Assembly (NCBI GenBank): GCA_963667005.1
Contig: OY762937.1
Location: 2,790,001 to 2,854,000, forward strand
Origin: G963662605 sp963667005
GTDB taxonomy: Bacteria; Bacteroidota; Ignavibacteria; Ignavibacteriales; Ignavibacteriaceae
DNA: 64,000 nucleotides
Reading direction: 5' to 3'
Shown: piece by piece, positions 8,729-18,395 of the stretch
Layout of the letters: the number at the start of each line of letters is the position of its first letter
How positions within the stretch are numbered: the first letter of the stretch is position 1
Notes under the pieces: generated by a model
What the model was told of the DNA's origin: nothing
Database searches by the model: none
What the model saw: the letters and a program-made list of their open reading frames with translations, nothing else
Translations under genes and position numbers: made by a program

Positions 8729-9700
8729 TTAGTACTTAGGAGATTTCCGCCAGTTGTAGGCAGAGGTTATTACGTCTTCTATAGTGTATTGAGGAATCCA
8801 GCCCAGCTCGTTCCGTATTTTGGCAGAAGAGGCGACTAATTTTGCCGGATCTCCCGGTCTTGGCGGGCAAATCTCAAGTTGAATTTTTGTTTTATAAAGC
8901 TTTTCTGCTGTATGGATGATATCCAATACTGAATATCCCTCATCAGAACCAATGTTGTAAAACGAATTCTTTGCAATCTCAAAATTTTTCAGCGACAACA
9001 CTAAAGCCTGCGCGATATCTTCCACATGAATATAGTCACGTACACCGCTGCCGTCATGAGTAGGGAATGAGTCGCCGTATACATACATCTTATCGCGTTT
9101 CCCAAGTAAGCAATCGGTGACTAACGGAATTAAATGAGTCTCGCTGGCTCTGGATTCACCTTTAGTCTCAGAAGCTCCGGCCGCACAGAAAAATCTGAAA
9201 GCCACAAATTCCAGTTTCTTCGTCTCAGAAATATCCTTGAGAATCTCTTCCAGAAACAATTTTGACTTACCATATGGATTTATTGGAATACAAGGATGGG
9301 ATTCATCAATAGGAGTATGGGATGGCTCACCATAAACCGCGGCAGAGGAAGAAAAAATGAATTTCGTAACTCCATATTTGACCATCTGGTCTAGCAGCGT
9401 AAGAGTATTTTTTATATTGTTATCGTAATATTCAAGGGGATTAATGACAGAATCGGGGACACTGGAAGATGCAGCGAGATGAATAACAGCATCAATTGCA
9501 TTCTTTTCGAAGATATTCCGGAGCAATGCTGCATCACCGTAACTTCCATTATAGAAAGTTACATTCGCCGGAATGCTCTGAGCGTTTCCTTCACTTAAGT
9601 CGTCCAGAAGGAATAATTTGTTATCATCTTCGGCTAATGCTTCAACTAAAACGCTGCCTATATAACCAGCCGCTCCGGTAACCAGTATTTTCAAGGACAA
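8729..9700 (-). CDS. galE: UDP-glucose 4-epimerase (GalE)
   Basis: A 323-residue short-chain dehydrogenase of the extended type. It has the NAD-binding GAAGYIGS at the N-terminus, the catalytic Ser region SSSAAVYG near 120, the YxxxK pair in NPYGKSK near 145, and the substrate-domain segment NYIGS-like RDYIHVEDIA near 222. GalE interconverts UDP-glucose and UDP-galactose (or the GlcNAc forms) for surface sugars. The only start that gives a full Rossmann fold is TTG at 9700; there is no in-frame ATG upstream. It ends 4 bases from the convergent GH18 gene. Confidence 0.9.
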   Translation of the reverse strand: MSLKILVTGAAGYIGSVLVEALAEDDNKLFLLDDLSEGNAQSIPANVTFYNGSYGDAALLRNIFEKNAIDAVIHLAASSSVPDSVINPLEYYDNNIKNTLTLLDQMVKYGVTKFIFSSSAAVYGEPSHTPIDESHPCIPINPYGKSKLFLEEILKDISETKKLEFVAFRFFCAAGASETKGESRASETHLIPLVTDCLLGKRDKMYVYGDSFPTHDGSGVRDYIHVEDIAQALVLSLKNFEIAKNSFYNIGSDEGYSVLDIIHTAEKLYKTKIQLEICPPRPGDPAKLVASSAKIRNELGWIPQYTIEDVITSAYNWRKSPKY

Positions 9701-9764
9701 TTCCGTGCTAAATGATCTAAAAATTCCTTATTAATATAAAAAATAAATCATTAAAATATCTTAT

Positions 9765-11699
9765 TTAGTAACGCAGCTCACATTGCAGGCTATATTGTGA
9801 AAAATACTTTTTCGTATACAATGTTTCATTTCTTTGCAGAGCTGCTTTCAAGGAAAGATGAACATGCTGTAACAATACTGTTGTGACAGCTAAAAAGTAC
9901 CTAACACCGTCATTATATAAACGCGCGGTTGTGACGTATCCGGGTACCTCACCTTCGCTGGTGAATAATCCGCTGCTGTAATCATCCGTTTTGTAAAAGT
10001 AAGCTCTGCCCGAAATCCACATCGTTTGATTTACCCGGCAATTGATGTGCATGTAAGTCAGGAAGCCTTGGTGCGAAACGGAATCCTGATTCCGGATTAT
10101 TCCAATCCTGCTCTTTAGAACTAAGGATTGGGTTGGCTTATACTCAAAATCATACCATGTGAGCAAATTAGCAGTGCTGCCTTTAATGATACATAGAGAA
10201 CCTGTTACTGGGTTTTCATTTTTGGAATATTTTACTCCCAGTTTGTGTGTAATTGTGTTTGAATTTTTATATAAAAATGAACCAAAGAATTCATTCCCGT
10301 TGTAGCATAAACCGAAGCGGTCGGCACCGAGAGTCCGGAAAAAGTCAGCATGAGAATCCACACTGCATTTTCCATATGTCAGGTGAAGCCCTGAATAAAA
10401 TCCTTCTTCTCCGTTAGACGTTTGATCATTATGCATAAAAACGCTACTATGCATACCTAGAAATGAAGGCTCGTATCGACGGTATGACATGATCATAGTT
10501 GATGTAGCAACAGGACTAATTGAAATATTCGTGATATGTCCGGATTTATGATTGCTGTGAGCAATCTCTCCATTAATAAATATTGCTTTTCTTTTGAATG
10601 CATATGATATTGATCCGCTTATTGCTCGTTGAGGGAGGTTCAGTTTTTGTAATATAGGCACGGAGTATGAGTCATACAAGAGCAGGAGTTTCACTTCGTA
10701 TGAATGAAAATTCGAAAATGTCAGAATAGTACCTGCAATATTCTCATTTGCCGAACTCTGCCGCGCGATTTCAAGTCGTGACCGGTGATAACCGCTAAGG
10801 CTGATATATGAAATATAAGATCCGGTTGAATCGAATGATGCATCTATAGAACGGTGTGAGAAAAAATACTCCATGAGGAAATAATTATAACGGAATCCGA
10901 AAGCGGCGCCTCTCATAAAAAGAGATTCGGATGTACCGGAATGTTCTCTGATCCCGATTCCAAAACCTAATTGTGGGTTAGAAGCATTGATAGTACTCAT
11001 TTGTCTAAATGGAGCCCAGACAAGCAGTCCTTTTCCAAATTCTGCAAGAAAATCACCCAAGAGAATATATTCGGTTCCCCACAGATTATTGTATCTGAAA
11101 TAAAAACTCTTGTAGTCTGCGATATTTTTTTCACCGGCATCTTTTTCAGTACACATTCCAACACTGATTGAATCATCATACCTTGCATGCAAAGCATTGT
11201 ATATTTTCATTGCTTTTATACCGCTCCCGTATGTATCAGCCATTTCAGAGGGGTTGATTGCTCTAGATATGAGTGACACCCGATGTGGTGATGTAACATC
11301 AGCGTATTTCTGTTTTCCCGCAGCAGGTTCAAATCCGGTACGAATGTAGGGTATAAGGGCAGCAATTTCCGTTGAATCTGAATTCGGTACAGTAAATAAC
11401 TCTCTTAGCGAGAAAATTTGCCCGCTGTTTTCTCTATATTCGATTATAGCTGAAGCTGTTCCGAAACTTATTGTTGGAATAGAAAGCAGTTTTTGTAATG
11501 TGCATGTGTTTATATTAATACGTACTTCTCTGAGCGAATGAAGCTTGTAAAAGTAGTCGTTATGATCATAGGCGTCATCCGGCATAATTTCATACTCAAT
11601 AGCCTCTGTCAAATTGGTATCAGGTATCTCTATCGCTTTTATGACGGTATTCAAGATCAACAAGAGTAAAATGACATGCAGTGAATGGCCATAACTCAT
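9765..11699 (-). CDS. Helix-hairpin-helix protein with predicted outer-membrane beta-barrel
   Basis: A 644-residue protein with a signal peptide (about 1-22). Residues about 55-115 hold a ComEA-like helix-hairpin-helix repeat: ININTCTLQKLLSIP then a second copy around FSLRELFTVP. The remaining 500 residues are a run of alternating aromatic/hydrophobic strands, ending in an aromatic-rich C-terminal strand (LQCELRY), as expected of an outer-membrane barrel. Its start overlaps the stop of the upstream PorV-like gene by 4 bases, so the two form one unit. Helix-hairpin-helix motifs often bind DNA without sequence preference, so a periplasmic DNA-binding role is possible, but this is inference. Confidence 0.62.
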   Translation of the reverse strand: MSYGHSLHVILLLLILNTVIKAIEIPDTNLTEAIEYEIMPDDAYDHNDYFYKLHSLREVRININTCTLQKLLSIPTISFGTASAIIEYRENSGQIFSLRELFTVPNSDSTEIAALIPYIRTGFEPAAGKQKYADVTSPHRVSLISRAINPSEMADTYGSGIKAMKIYNALHARYDDSISVGMCTEKDAGEKNIADYKSFYFRYNNLWGTEYILLGDFLAEFGKGLLVWAPFRQMSTINASNPQLGFGIGIREHSGTSESLFMRGAAFGFRYNYFLMEYFFSHRSIDASFDSTGSYISYISLSGYHRSRLEIARQSSANENIAGTILTFSNFHSYEVKLLLLYDSYSVPILQKLNLPQRAISGSISYAFKRKAIFINGEIAHSNHKSGHITNISISPVATSTMIMSYRRYEPSFLGMHSSVFMHNDQTSNGEEGFYSGLHLTYGKCSVDSHADFFRTLGADRFGLCYNGNEFFGSFLYKNSNTITHKLGVKYSKNENPVTGSLCIIKGSTANLLTWYDFEYKPTQSLVLKSRIGIIRNQDSVSHQGFLTYMHINCRVNQTMWISGRAYFYKTDDYSSGLFTSEGEVPGYVTTARLYNDGVRYFLAVTTVLLQHVHLSLKAALQRNETLYTKKYFSQYSLQCELRY

Positions 11700-12514
11700 A
11701 GGATTATACCGCTAAGAATCACGATGAGACTAATCTGATGTGAGTAGCCTAATTCTCCATGGTGCGTCATCGCATAATCAAACTCTAAAAAGTTATAGGA
11801 AATAGAAAACCCTGCACTAAACACAGCCGGATTTGTTGAATACCCGGATAATAGAGTGATGTTGTCTATAGGAGAGTATGAATAACCAAAGTTGACAGAT
11901 GGCTGAATTCCGGTTTCTTTCTGGAGAGAAAGGAATAAATAGCAACTATTGAAGGGATTCCACGAAAAGCCGGTTGTGTATAACGAGGGCAGTGTCTCAT
12001 TGCTCTCACCTAATCTACCCTGATTGATATTTAAAATTGCGCTGCCCCAGGAAATATCCTCACTTAACATTGACACAAAGCCCGCATTAATGAGTATTGC
12101 CGAAGCTGAACCGTAATTTTCAATACTAACATGATGGTAATTCAGCGATAGCCCATAATAAAGTTTAGAGCCGTATTGTCTTCCAAAGGCCGCATGAACT
12201 TCATTGATGCTGTATAATTCATATCCGTAGTGCATGAAACCGATGCCTCCGACTCCAAAGTTGGTCGGAACAGTACACCCAACATATGAGGTTTGTAATT
12301 CATCTAATCCGAAAGGGGATGGAGAGTAATATGCTCCCACCTCAATAGATTTTATCCTGGCCAACCCACCGGGATTGGAAAAAATGCTGAAAACATCATC
12401 ACTTTTGGCTATATCTGAATGCGAGAGGGCGATTTGCTTTCCCCCCGGTAGAATTTGTGCGTATGATAGACAACTGATGCAAATTATGCCAAATAGGCAA
12501 AAAATCTTCTCCAC
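11696..12514 (-). CDS. PorV/PorQ-like outer-membrane beta-barrel protein
   Basis: A 272-residue protein with a signal peptide (about 1-19) and predicted beta strands to the end. The segment FSIFSNPGGLARI near 42-54 resembles the NPAGLA motif that opens FadL/PorV-type barrels. The start is GTG at 12514, with an AAGAG site 7 bases upstream. It is co-transcribed with the helix-hairpin-helix barrel gene and divergent from porD. PorV and PorQ proteins act as shuttles in T9SS, but this weak similarity does not prove that role. Confidence 0.45.
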   Translation of the reverse strand: MEKIFCLFGIICISCLSYAQILPGGKQIALSHSDIAKSDDVFSIFSNPGGLARIKSIEVGAYYSPSPFGLDELQTSYVGCTVPTNFGVGGIGFMHYGYELYSINEVHAAFGRQYGSKLYYGLSLNYHHVSIENYGSASAILINAGFVSMLSEDISWGSAILNINQGRLGESNETLPSLYTTGFSWNPFNSCYLFLSLQKETGIQPSVNFGYSYSPIDNITLLSGYSTNPAVFSAGFSISYNFLEFDYAMTHHGELGYSHQISLIVILSGIIL

Positions 12515-12578
12515 CTGAAACTCTTCTCAGTGTTATCTAAAATTGATATATTAAAATATAAAAAAATAAATATTTGAA

Positions 12579-13502
12579 ATGAAAATGAATCGTCTATTTT
12601 TCTGTATCTGTCTCATCGGACTTGCATGTAGAATTTCCGCTCAGGAACTGAATGCAACGGTAACGGTAAATTACATCAATTTACCGAATTCAAATAAAGA
12701 GAGTCTTGCGCATTTTGCAGAAGACATACAGAATTACCTGAATACAACTAAATTCACCGGCGGTGATTGGAAATACGATAAAATAACCTGCGCTTTTACA
12801 ATTTCTGTTACAAGCGCATCTGACGAAGTCAATTATATCGGTCAGGCTGTTGTGACGAGTCAACGAAGAATCTATAAAACTAATGATTATTCACCGATAT
12901 TGAAAATCATGGATAACTCATGGAGCTTTTTGTACGAGAAGAAACAATCATTCTATTTTAATCCGACATTATTCAATTCTGTTACCAGCTTCTTTGATTA
13001 TTATGCGTTTGTCATTATCGGTATGGAGAATGACTCGTGGGAAAAATTAGGCGGTACATTGTATTTTAGCAAAGCTTCGGATATCTTGAATCTTGCACAA
13101 TCCACAACGTTCAGCAGCGGATGGGTCTCATCAAGCGGTAGTTACAACAGAAGAGATTTTATCGACAATATTCTGAATGAGAAATATAGGTTCTTCAGAG
13201 AGGGTTTTGCTGATTACCATTTTGCAATTGATATGTATTCACAAAAGATACAGAATCCATTCAAAAAAGATCAGTACGTTAAGAAAGCTCAGGAAAAAAT
13301 CGTAGAAATTATAAAAACAATTGAAGCTAATAAAGTAATGCTGGATGTTAAAAGCTTCTATCCTAAAGTATTTTTCGATGCCAAAAGTGGGGAAATTGTC
13401 GATAAGTTGAAAACGTATCCCGACAAACAGATATTTAAGACTTTGAAAAATATTGATCCGCCGCATTCCTCCAGATATGACGATTACTTGCAAGTGCACT
13501 GA
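12579..13502 (+). CDS. porD: T9SS-associated PorD/DUF4835 family protein
   Basis: A 307-residue secreted protein with a signal peptide cleaved near SAQ/ELNAT. The start of the mature protein (QELNATVTVN), the central YYAFVIIGMENDSWEKLGG and the segment YFSKASDILNLAQ are strongly like the DUF4835 family, named PorD and linked to type IX secretion. Its exact role in the machine is unsettled. The gene is divergent from the barrel pair, with only 64 bases between, so all three may share a promoter region. Its presence agrees with the two T9SS cargo proteins elsewhere in the window. Confidence 0.75.
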   Translation: MKMNRLFFCICLIGLACRISAQELNATVTVNYINLPNSNKESLAHFAEDIQNYLNTTKFTGGDWKYDKITCAFTISVTSASDEVNYIGQAVVTSQRRIYKTNDYSPILKIMDNSWSFLYEKKQSFYFNPTLFNSVTSFFDYYAFVIIGMENDSWEKLGGTLYFSKASDILNLAQSTTFSSGWVSSSGSYNRRDFIDNILNEKYRFFREGFADYHFAIDMYSQKIQNPFKKDQYVKKAQEKIVEIIKTIEANKVMLDVKSFYPKVFFDAKSGEIVDKLKTYPDKQIFKTLKNIDPPHSSRYDDYLQVH

Positions 13503-13648
13503 TACGCAGGCTGTTTAGGTTGTATTACCGGTCATTCGTGCTGACCTCTCATCATGAAATCTGACCGTTAGATTTATATATAGTCAGAACTATTACTGAA
13601 TATCGTAATTTAAGAACTCGATTCTGAATTTTATTCTATTGGTGGTTT

Positions 13649-14839
13649 ATGGAAATACACAACGCAGATCTATCTTCATTAAAAATCAAAAGAGACTCCG
13701 GTGGTGCACCTTCAAATTCAGGGCTTGGTAGGAAAATCCTGATTGGTGTAAGTGTTGCGGCAGTTGTTCTTATCATATACGCACTTCTTAAAAATGTACT
13801 TTTTAGTTCGTCTGTAGAAGTAAAAGTAACCTCAGCAGTTCTTACATCTTCTGCTCAAAACAACGCTGTACTGGTAGCTAACGGCTACATTGTTGCCCAG
13901 AGAAAAGCGGCTGTTGCCTCTAAAGGAACAGGACGACTCATGTATCTCGGTGTTGTTGAAGGTGACAAGGTCTTTAAGGATCAAGTGATCGCTAAACTGG
14001 AAGATAATGACATCAAGACCCAATTGGATCAGGCGAAAGCAAATCTTTCCTTGACGCAATCCGAGTTGAAGGATGCGGAAAATTCATTTAACAGAATGCG
14101 TGCACTTGTTCAAAGTAAGTCAGCTTCGCAGTCCGATTTAGATGCCGCGGAGTTTAGATACAAGAGGGTAGTGGCAAACATTGAAGTTGCAAAAGCTCAG
14201 GTAAAAGCAGCAGAAGTCGCTTTGGAGAATATGCTTATCCGGGCACCTTTTAATGGAACGGTATTAACAAAGAACGCAGACGTGGGCGAAATCGTAGCTC
14301 CGTTTGCGGCGAGCGCCAGTTCAAAAGCAGCCGTTGTCACTATTGCTGATATGACCTCATTGCAAGTTGAAGCTGACGTCTCAGAATCCAACATAGACAG
14401 AATATCAATACAACAAGAATGCGAAATTTCACTTGATGCCTATCCTGATAGAAAATATCAGGGCTATGTTGATAAGATCGTTCCTACAGCCGACCGCTCA
14501 AAAGCAACAGTTCTGGTGAAAGTGGGTATTAAAAATTATGATGCCCGGGTTTTGCCGGAAATGAGCGCAAAGGTGATGTTTATCAGTAAAGATACAAAGA
14601 TGAGCGATCTGAATGAACCGCCGATTTTAACCATACCAAATGAATGTCTGATTCAGAAAAACAACAAGGTATATGTTTATATAGTCAAAAACGAAAACGT
14701 TGTTCTGAAAGAAATACAAACCGGACAAAGATTTTCAGCATATACGGAGGTGAAAGATGGTTTGACCTCAGCTGATAAAGTAGTGGTATCGCCATCAGCT
14801 CAATTAAAAGATAATCAAAAAGTTAAAGTAACAGAGTAA
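13649..14839 (+). CDS. Periplasmic adaptor (membrane fusion) protein of an ABC efflux system, MacA-like
   Basis: A 396-residue protein anchored by one N-terminal helix (about 28-48). It then has the first half of the lipoyl-like domain, a coiled-coil hairpin (about 130-195, alternating Ala/Leu/Glu/Lys), the returning lipoyl half with the family sequence IRAPFNGTVL near 199, and beta-barrel and membrane-proximal domains. The adaptor connects the inner-membrane transporter to an outer-membrane channel. The next three genes encode the ATPase and two permeases, so this is a MacAB-type tripartite exporter. No outer-membrane channel gene lies nearby. Confidence 0.88.
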   Translation: MEIHNADLSSLKIKRDSGGAPSNSGLGRKILIGVSVAAVVLIIYALLKNVLFSSSVEVKVTSAVLTSSAQNNAVLVANGYIVAQRKAAVASKGTGRLMYLGVVEGDKVFKDQVIAKLEDNDIKTQLDQAKANLSLTQSELKDAENSFNRMRALVQSKSASQSDLDAAEFRYKRVVANIEVAKAQVKAAEVALENMLIRAPFNGTVLTKNADVGEIVAPFAASASSKAAVVTIADMTSLQVEADVSESNIDRISIQQECEISLDAYPDRKYQGYVDKIVPTADRSKATVLVKVGIKNYDARVLPEMSAKVMFISKDTKMSDLNEPPILTIPNECLIQKNNKVYVYIVKNENVVLKEIQTGQRFSAYTEVKDGLTSADKVVVSPSAQLKDNQKVKVTE

Positions 14840-14857
14840 TGGAATTTTGGAGTACTT

Positions 14858-15538
14858 ATGAGTGAACCGATTATTAAAATAGAAAATATTTCGAAAAGCT
14901 ACAGGAGAGATACTTTCGATATTCCGGTATTGAATAATATCTCATTTAGCGTTCCCGAAGGCCAGTTTTTAGCATTGATGGGACCTTCAGGCTCAGGGAA
15001 GACAACATTGCTGAATTTGATTGCCGGGATTGATAAACCGACATCCGGTCAAATTCTTATTAATGACACCGACATTACAAAATTGAGTGAAACCGCTCTT
15101 GCTAAATGGCGTTCAAACCATATAGGATTTGTGTTCCAGTTTTACAATTTATTACCGGTATTGACCGCTTTTGAAAATGTTGAACTGCCTCTGCTATTAA
15201 CTTCACTTTCAAAAGCAGAGAGAAGAAAGCATGTTGAAACTGCTCTTCAGATTGTCGGATTAGGTGATAGAATGAATCACTCCCCGAAACAGCTTTCCGG
15301 AGGCCAGGAACAGCGGGTAGCTATTGCAAGGGCAATCGTGACTGATCCGGTTATCATTGTCGCAGATGAGCCGACAGGTGATCTTGATAAGCAATCAGCC
15401 CAAGAAATCTTGACTCTTCTTGAGAGACTGAATAAAGAATTCAAAAAAACTATTCTCATGGTAACGCATGATCCTCACGCCGCGGAAAAAGCAGATAAAG
15501 TCAGACACCTTGACAAAGGTGATTTGGTAGGAGAATAG
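14858..15538 (+). CDS. ABC transporter ATP-binding protein, MacB/LolD type
   Basis: A 226-residue ATPase with Walker A GPSGSGKTT (residues 42-50), the Q-loop FVFQFYNLLP near 90, signature LSGGQEQR near 146 (the common form is LSGGQQQR), Walker B with DEPTGDLD near 167 and the H-loop VTHDPHAAEKADK. Length and motifs match MacB/LolD-type ATPases, which drive mechanotransmission across the periplasm rather than classic transport. GGAG is 6 bases before the ATG. It is 18 bases after the adaptor gene and 1 base before the first permease gene. Confidence 0.93.
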   Translation: MSEPIIKIENISKSYRRDTFDIPVLNNISFSVPEGQFLALMGPSGSGKTTLLNLIAGIDKPTSGQILINDTDITKLSETALAKWRSNHIGFVFQFYNLLPVLTAFENVELPLLLTSLSKAERRKHVETALQIVGLGDRMNHSPKQLSGGQEQRVAIARAIVTDPVIIVADEPTGDLDKQSAQEILTLLERLNKEFKKTILMVTHDPHAAEKADKVRHLDKGDLVGE

Positions 15539-15539
15539 T

Positions 15540-16700
15540 ATGTTTATAGTAAAATTAGTTTTGAAAAACTCCCTGAGGCATAAGTTAAGAACTTTCTTGA
15601 CTATCCTTGGGATTGCCATAACGGTAATTTCATTTTGCGTTTTACGCACCGTTATTACTGCATGGGATGAGGGTGTAAATGCTTCTGCTATGGACCGTTT
15701 AATAACGAGACATTCTGTTTCTTATATATTCCAGCTGCCCTATGCTTATAAAGAAAAAATGGCTCAGATCCCGGGAATTCAGAATATCACGTTCAGCAAC
15801 TGGTTTGGTGGAATATACAAAGACAAAGATCAGTTTTTCTCACGTATAGCGGTTGATGAAAATACTTTTTTTGATGTATATCCGGAATACATTCTCTCTA
15901 AACAACAGTTGGAAGATTTCAAAAACACAAGAAACTCATGTGTGGTCGGTGCAGCAATTGCCAAACAATACGGCTTCAAAATCGGTGACATTATCCCCAT
16001 TGAAGGGGATATCTATCCCGGCAGATGGGAATTTGTCGTTAAGGGTATTTATCAACCCCGGGACAAATCCACGGATGCCACTCAATTATTTTTCCAATAC
16101 ACGTATCTCGATGAAGCGATAAAAAAGGTCTATCCAGCCCGTGCCGGAGAAGTCGGTTGGTACATCGTCAAGATTAAAGACCAGAGTCAGGCTTCGACAA
16201 TCTCTCAAAAGATTGATAATCTTTTCAGTAATTCAATGGCTGAAACGAAGACAGAAACAGAACGTGCATTTGTGCAAGGATTCATGGCATCAATGAACTC
16301 AATCATCACTTCGATGAATTTGATTTCGTTTATTATTATCGGCATAATCCTGCTGGTAATGGGAAACACAATGATTATGGCCGCCCGTGAAAGGACAAGG
16401 GAATATGCAGTTCTTAAAACACTTGGATTTACAGGGAAACATATTCTAGGTCTCATTCTTGGTGAATCTCTTACCATTTCCATTATCGGCGGAGTAATGG
16501 GATTATTTATGTCTTTCCCGATTATAAAAGGTATTGAAGAAAACATACCTAAGGGCATATTCCCGATATTCAACCTTGTACCGGGAACTGTTATACTCGC
16601 TATCAGTTCCGTTGTGTTTATTGGAATATTGGCATCAGTATTCCCTCTATCAAAGGCATTAAAAACCAAAATCGTTGACGGTTTCAGGTTTGTTGGATAA
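15540..16700 (+). CDS. ABC transporter permease, FtsX/MacB-like (first)
   Basis: A 386-residue permease with one N-terminal helix (about 18-40), a large periplasmic domain of the MacB_PCD type (about 45-255) and three C-terminal helices of the FtsX domain (about 262-378), including ARERTREYAVLKTLGF at the cytoplasmic coupling helix. That topology is typical of the MacB/LolC/FtsX superfamily. It sits one base after the ATPase gene and 28 bases before a second similar permease, so the transporter probably works as a heterodimer of the two. Confidence 0.9.
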   Translation: MFIVKLVLKNSLRHKLRTFLTILGIAITVISFCVLRTVITAWDEGVNASAMDRLITRHSVSYIFQLPYAYKEKMAQIPGIQNITFSNWFGGIYKDKDQFFSRIAVDENTFFDVYPEYILSKQQLEDFKNTRNSCVVGAAIAKQYGFKIGDIIPIEGDIYPGRWEFVVKGIYQPRDKSTDATQLFFQYTYLDEAIKKVYPARAGEVGWYIVKIKDQSQASTISQKIDNLFSNSMAETKTETERAFVQGFMASMNSIITSMNLISFIIIGIILLVMGNTMIMAARERTREYAVLKTLGFTGKHILGLILGESLTISIIGGVMGLFMSFPIIKGIEENIPKGIFPIFNLVPGTVILAISSVVFIGILASVFPLSKALKTKIVDGFRFVG

Positions 16701-16728
16701 TCAATCTAATAGGAATTGAAATATTTTT

Positions 16729-17895
16729 ATGATACCGATTAAATATACATTCAGAAATTTTGGGGCCAGAAAACTAACCACTGGAATAACTATAACAGGT
16801 ATTGCTTTGGTGGTATTCGTATTTGCTGCCGTATTAATGATGGCATATGGCATCCAAAAAACATTAAAACAAACAGGCTCTGATGATAACGTTCATGTAA
16901 CCAGAAAATCTTCCACGGGAGAAATCACCAGCATTATTCCGGGTGACGTTCAGAATATTATCAAGACTTTACCATTTATTGCATTAAGAGCAGACGGTAA
17001 ACCTGTTATTTCAACCGAGCCGGTTGTCATCATCAACCTGAATATAAAATCAGGCGGTATGAGCAATGTGACAGTACGGGGAGTCTCAGAACCGGTCTTC
17101 GATTTACGTCCTCAGGTGAAAATTACCGAGGGGCGAATGTTCAGATGGGGTGCACGTGAATTGATCGTTGCTAATGGTATTCACAAGAAATTCCAAAATT
17201 CCAATATTGGCGATAAATTAAAAATTGCTGGTGATTATTGGACTGTCGTTGGTATTATGGATGCGGGTGGCAGTGGATTCGATTCTGAAGTTTGGGGTGA
17301 TGAGGTTCAGTTACTTAGTGCATTTAACCGTGGGACGACTGTTTCTGTGGTAACGTTTAAAATGAAAGATAAGACAGATTTCGCGAAGGTCGCAGAAGCT
17401 TTCAGAACCGATAAACGGCTATTGGAATTTGAACCGGAGATAGAACAGACGTACTATGAAAAACAATCAGAGGCGATGTCTATGTTCATCAAAATACTTG
17501 GTCTCGTAGTAACGGTGATCTTTAGTATCGGTGCCACGATCGGAGCTATGATTACAATGTATGCTGCTGTTGCAAACAGAACAGTAGAAATCGGTACTTT
17601 ACGTGCTTTGGGTTTTAAGAGACGGACGGTATTGACTACGTTTCTTACTGAATCGGTGATGATTTCGGTCGTGGGTTGGATAATTGGAATTGCTCTTGCA
17701 TCGGTATTGTCGTTCTTTAATATTTCTACAATTAACTTTGCATCTTTTTCGGAAGTGCAATTCTCATTTGCTCTTAAGCCCTCAATAATGCTTATATCGC
17801 TGATATTTTCTTTATTGATGGGATTTGTAGGCGGATTTTTGCCGGCTTTCAGAGCAGCGAGACTGAATATTGTTAGTGCATTGCGGGCGTTATAA
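16729..17895 (+). CDS. ABC transporter permease, FtsX/MacB-like (second)
   Basis: A 388-residue permease with the same layout as its upstream neighbour: N-terminal helix (about 17-40), periplasmic domain and three C-terminal helices with the coupling sequence NRTVEIGTLRALGF. It ends the four-gene exporter operon. The two permeases differ clearly in sequence, which argues for a heterodimer rather than a recent duplication. The substrate (lipid, peptide, lipoprotein or toxin) cannot be told from sequence. It ends 2 bases before the stop of the convergent gldC-like gene. Confidence 0.9.
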   Translation: MIPIKYTFRNFGARKLTTGITITGIALVVFVFAAVLMMAYGIQKTLKQTGSDDNVHVTRKSSTGEITSIIPGDVQNIIKTLPFIALRADGKPVISTEPVVIINLNIKSGGMSNVTVRGVSEPVFDLRPQVKITEGRMFRWGARELIVANGIHKKFQNSNIGDKLKIAGDYWTVVGIMDAGGSGFDSEVWGDEVQLLSAFNRGTTVSVVTFKMKDKTDFAKVAEAFRTDKRLLEFEPEIEQTYYEKQSEAMSMFIKILGLVVTVIFSIGATIGAMITMYAAVANRTVEIGTLRALGFKRRTVLTTFLTESVMISVVGWIIGIALASVLSFFNISTINFASFSEVQFSFALKPSIMLISLIFSLLMGFVGGFLPAFRAARLNIVSALRAL

Positions 17896-17897
17896 TA

Positions 17898-18245
17898 TTA
17901 TTGACCTGAAGGTGCATCTTCGTTCATCCTGACGATTTCGGCGAATTTTTCAGCTGCATCTTTTAATATTTTTGCCGCTGCTTCGTTAGAGGTTGCCCGC
18001 TGATAAGAATCTGCTAAATGTATGAGTGTCTGATAATAAAGGGCACTCATTTCGTTTATTAACATATCCTTTGTCCATAAGTCCATGGCTAGCGTTACAT
18101 TTTCGTCCCTATCCCACAATGAGATTAAAAGGGCCTTAGCTTCCTTAAACCCCATCGGTTTATTATCTTCAGCAAGCCATTTGATACTTTCAGGAAGTTT
18201 GTCCTCATCAAGCTCTACTAAAAAATTAATTTCATTACTTTTCAT
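17898..18245 (-). CDS. gldC: GldC-like protein (gliding motility family)
   Basis: A 115-residue soluble protein. The start (EINFLVELDEDKLPESIKW), the core LISLWDRDENVTLAMDLWTKDM and the following YYQTLIHLADSYQRAT track the GldC family of Bacteroidota along the whole length. GldC was found through gliding mutants; it has no signal peptide or catalytic motif and its biochemical role is unknown. Gliding and T9SS overlap genetically, so its presence fits the T9SS substrates nearby, but it is common in non-gliding relatives and does not prove motility. Confidence 0.78.
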   Translation of the reverse strand: MKSNEINFLVELDEDKLPESIKWLAEDNKPMGFKEAKALLISLWDRDENVTLAMDLWTKDMLINEMSALYYQTLIHLADSYQRATSNEAAAKILKDAAEKFAEIVRMNEDAPSGQ

Positions 18246-18395
18246 TTACGTTCTTTCTTAAAATCAAGGATTGCCAATTTGCAGCTAAACAATCTAGAAA
18301 AAATATGATAAATCGGATTGAATACAAATTAATTTATTTTTACGGAATGTTGTGAAAGTTTGTTATTTTCCGAAAAATAAATCAAAGAAAAATGC

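Noticed and set aside
16205..16669. 154-codon antisense frame in the first ABC permease gene
   Set aside because: Shadow of the membrane-helix coding region; hydrophobic by codon complement, without domain or ribosome site.
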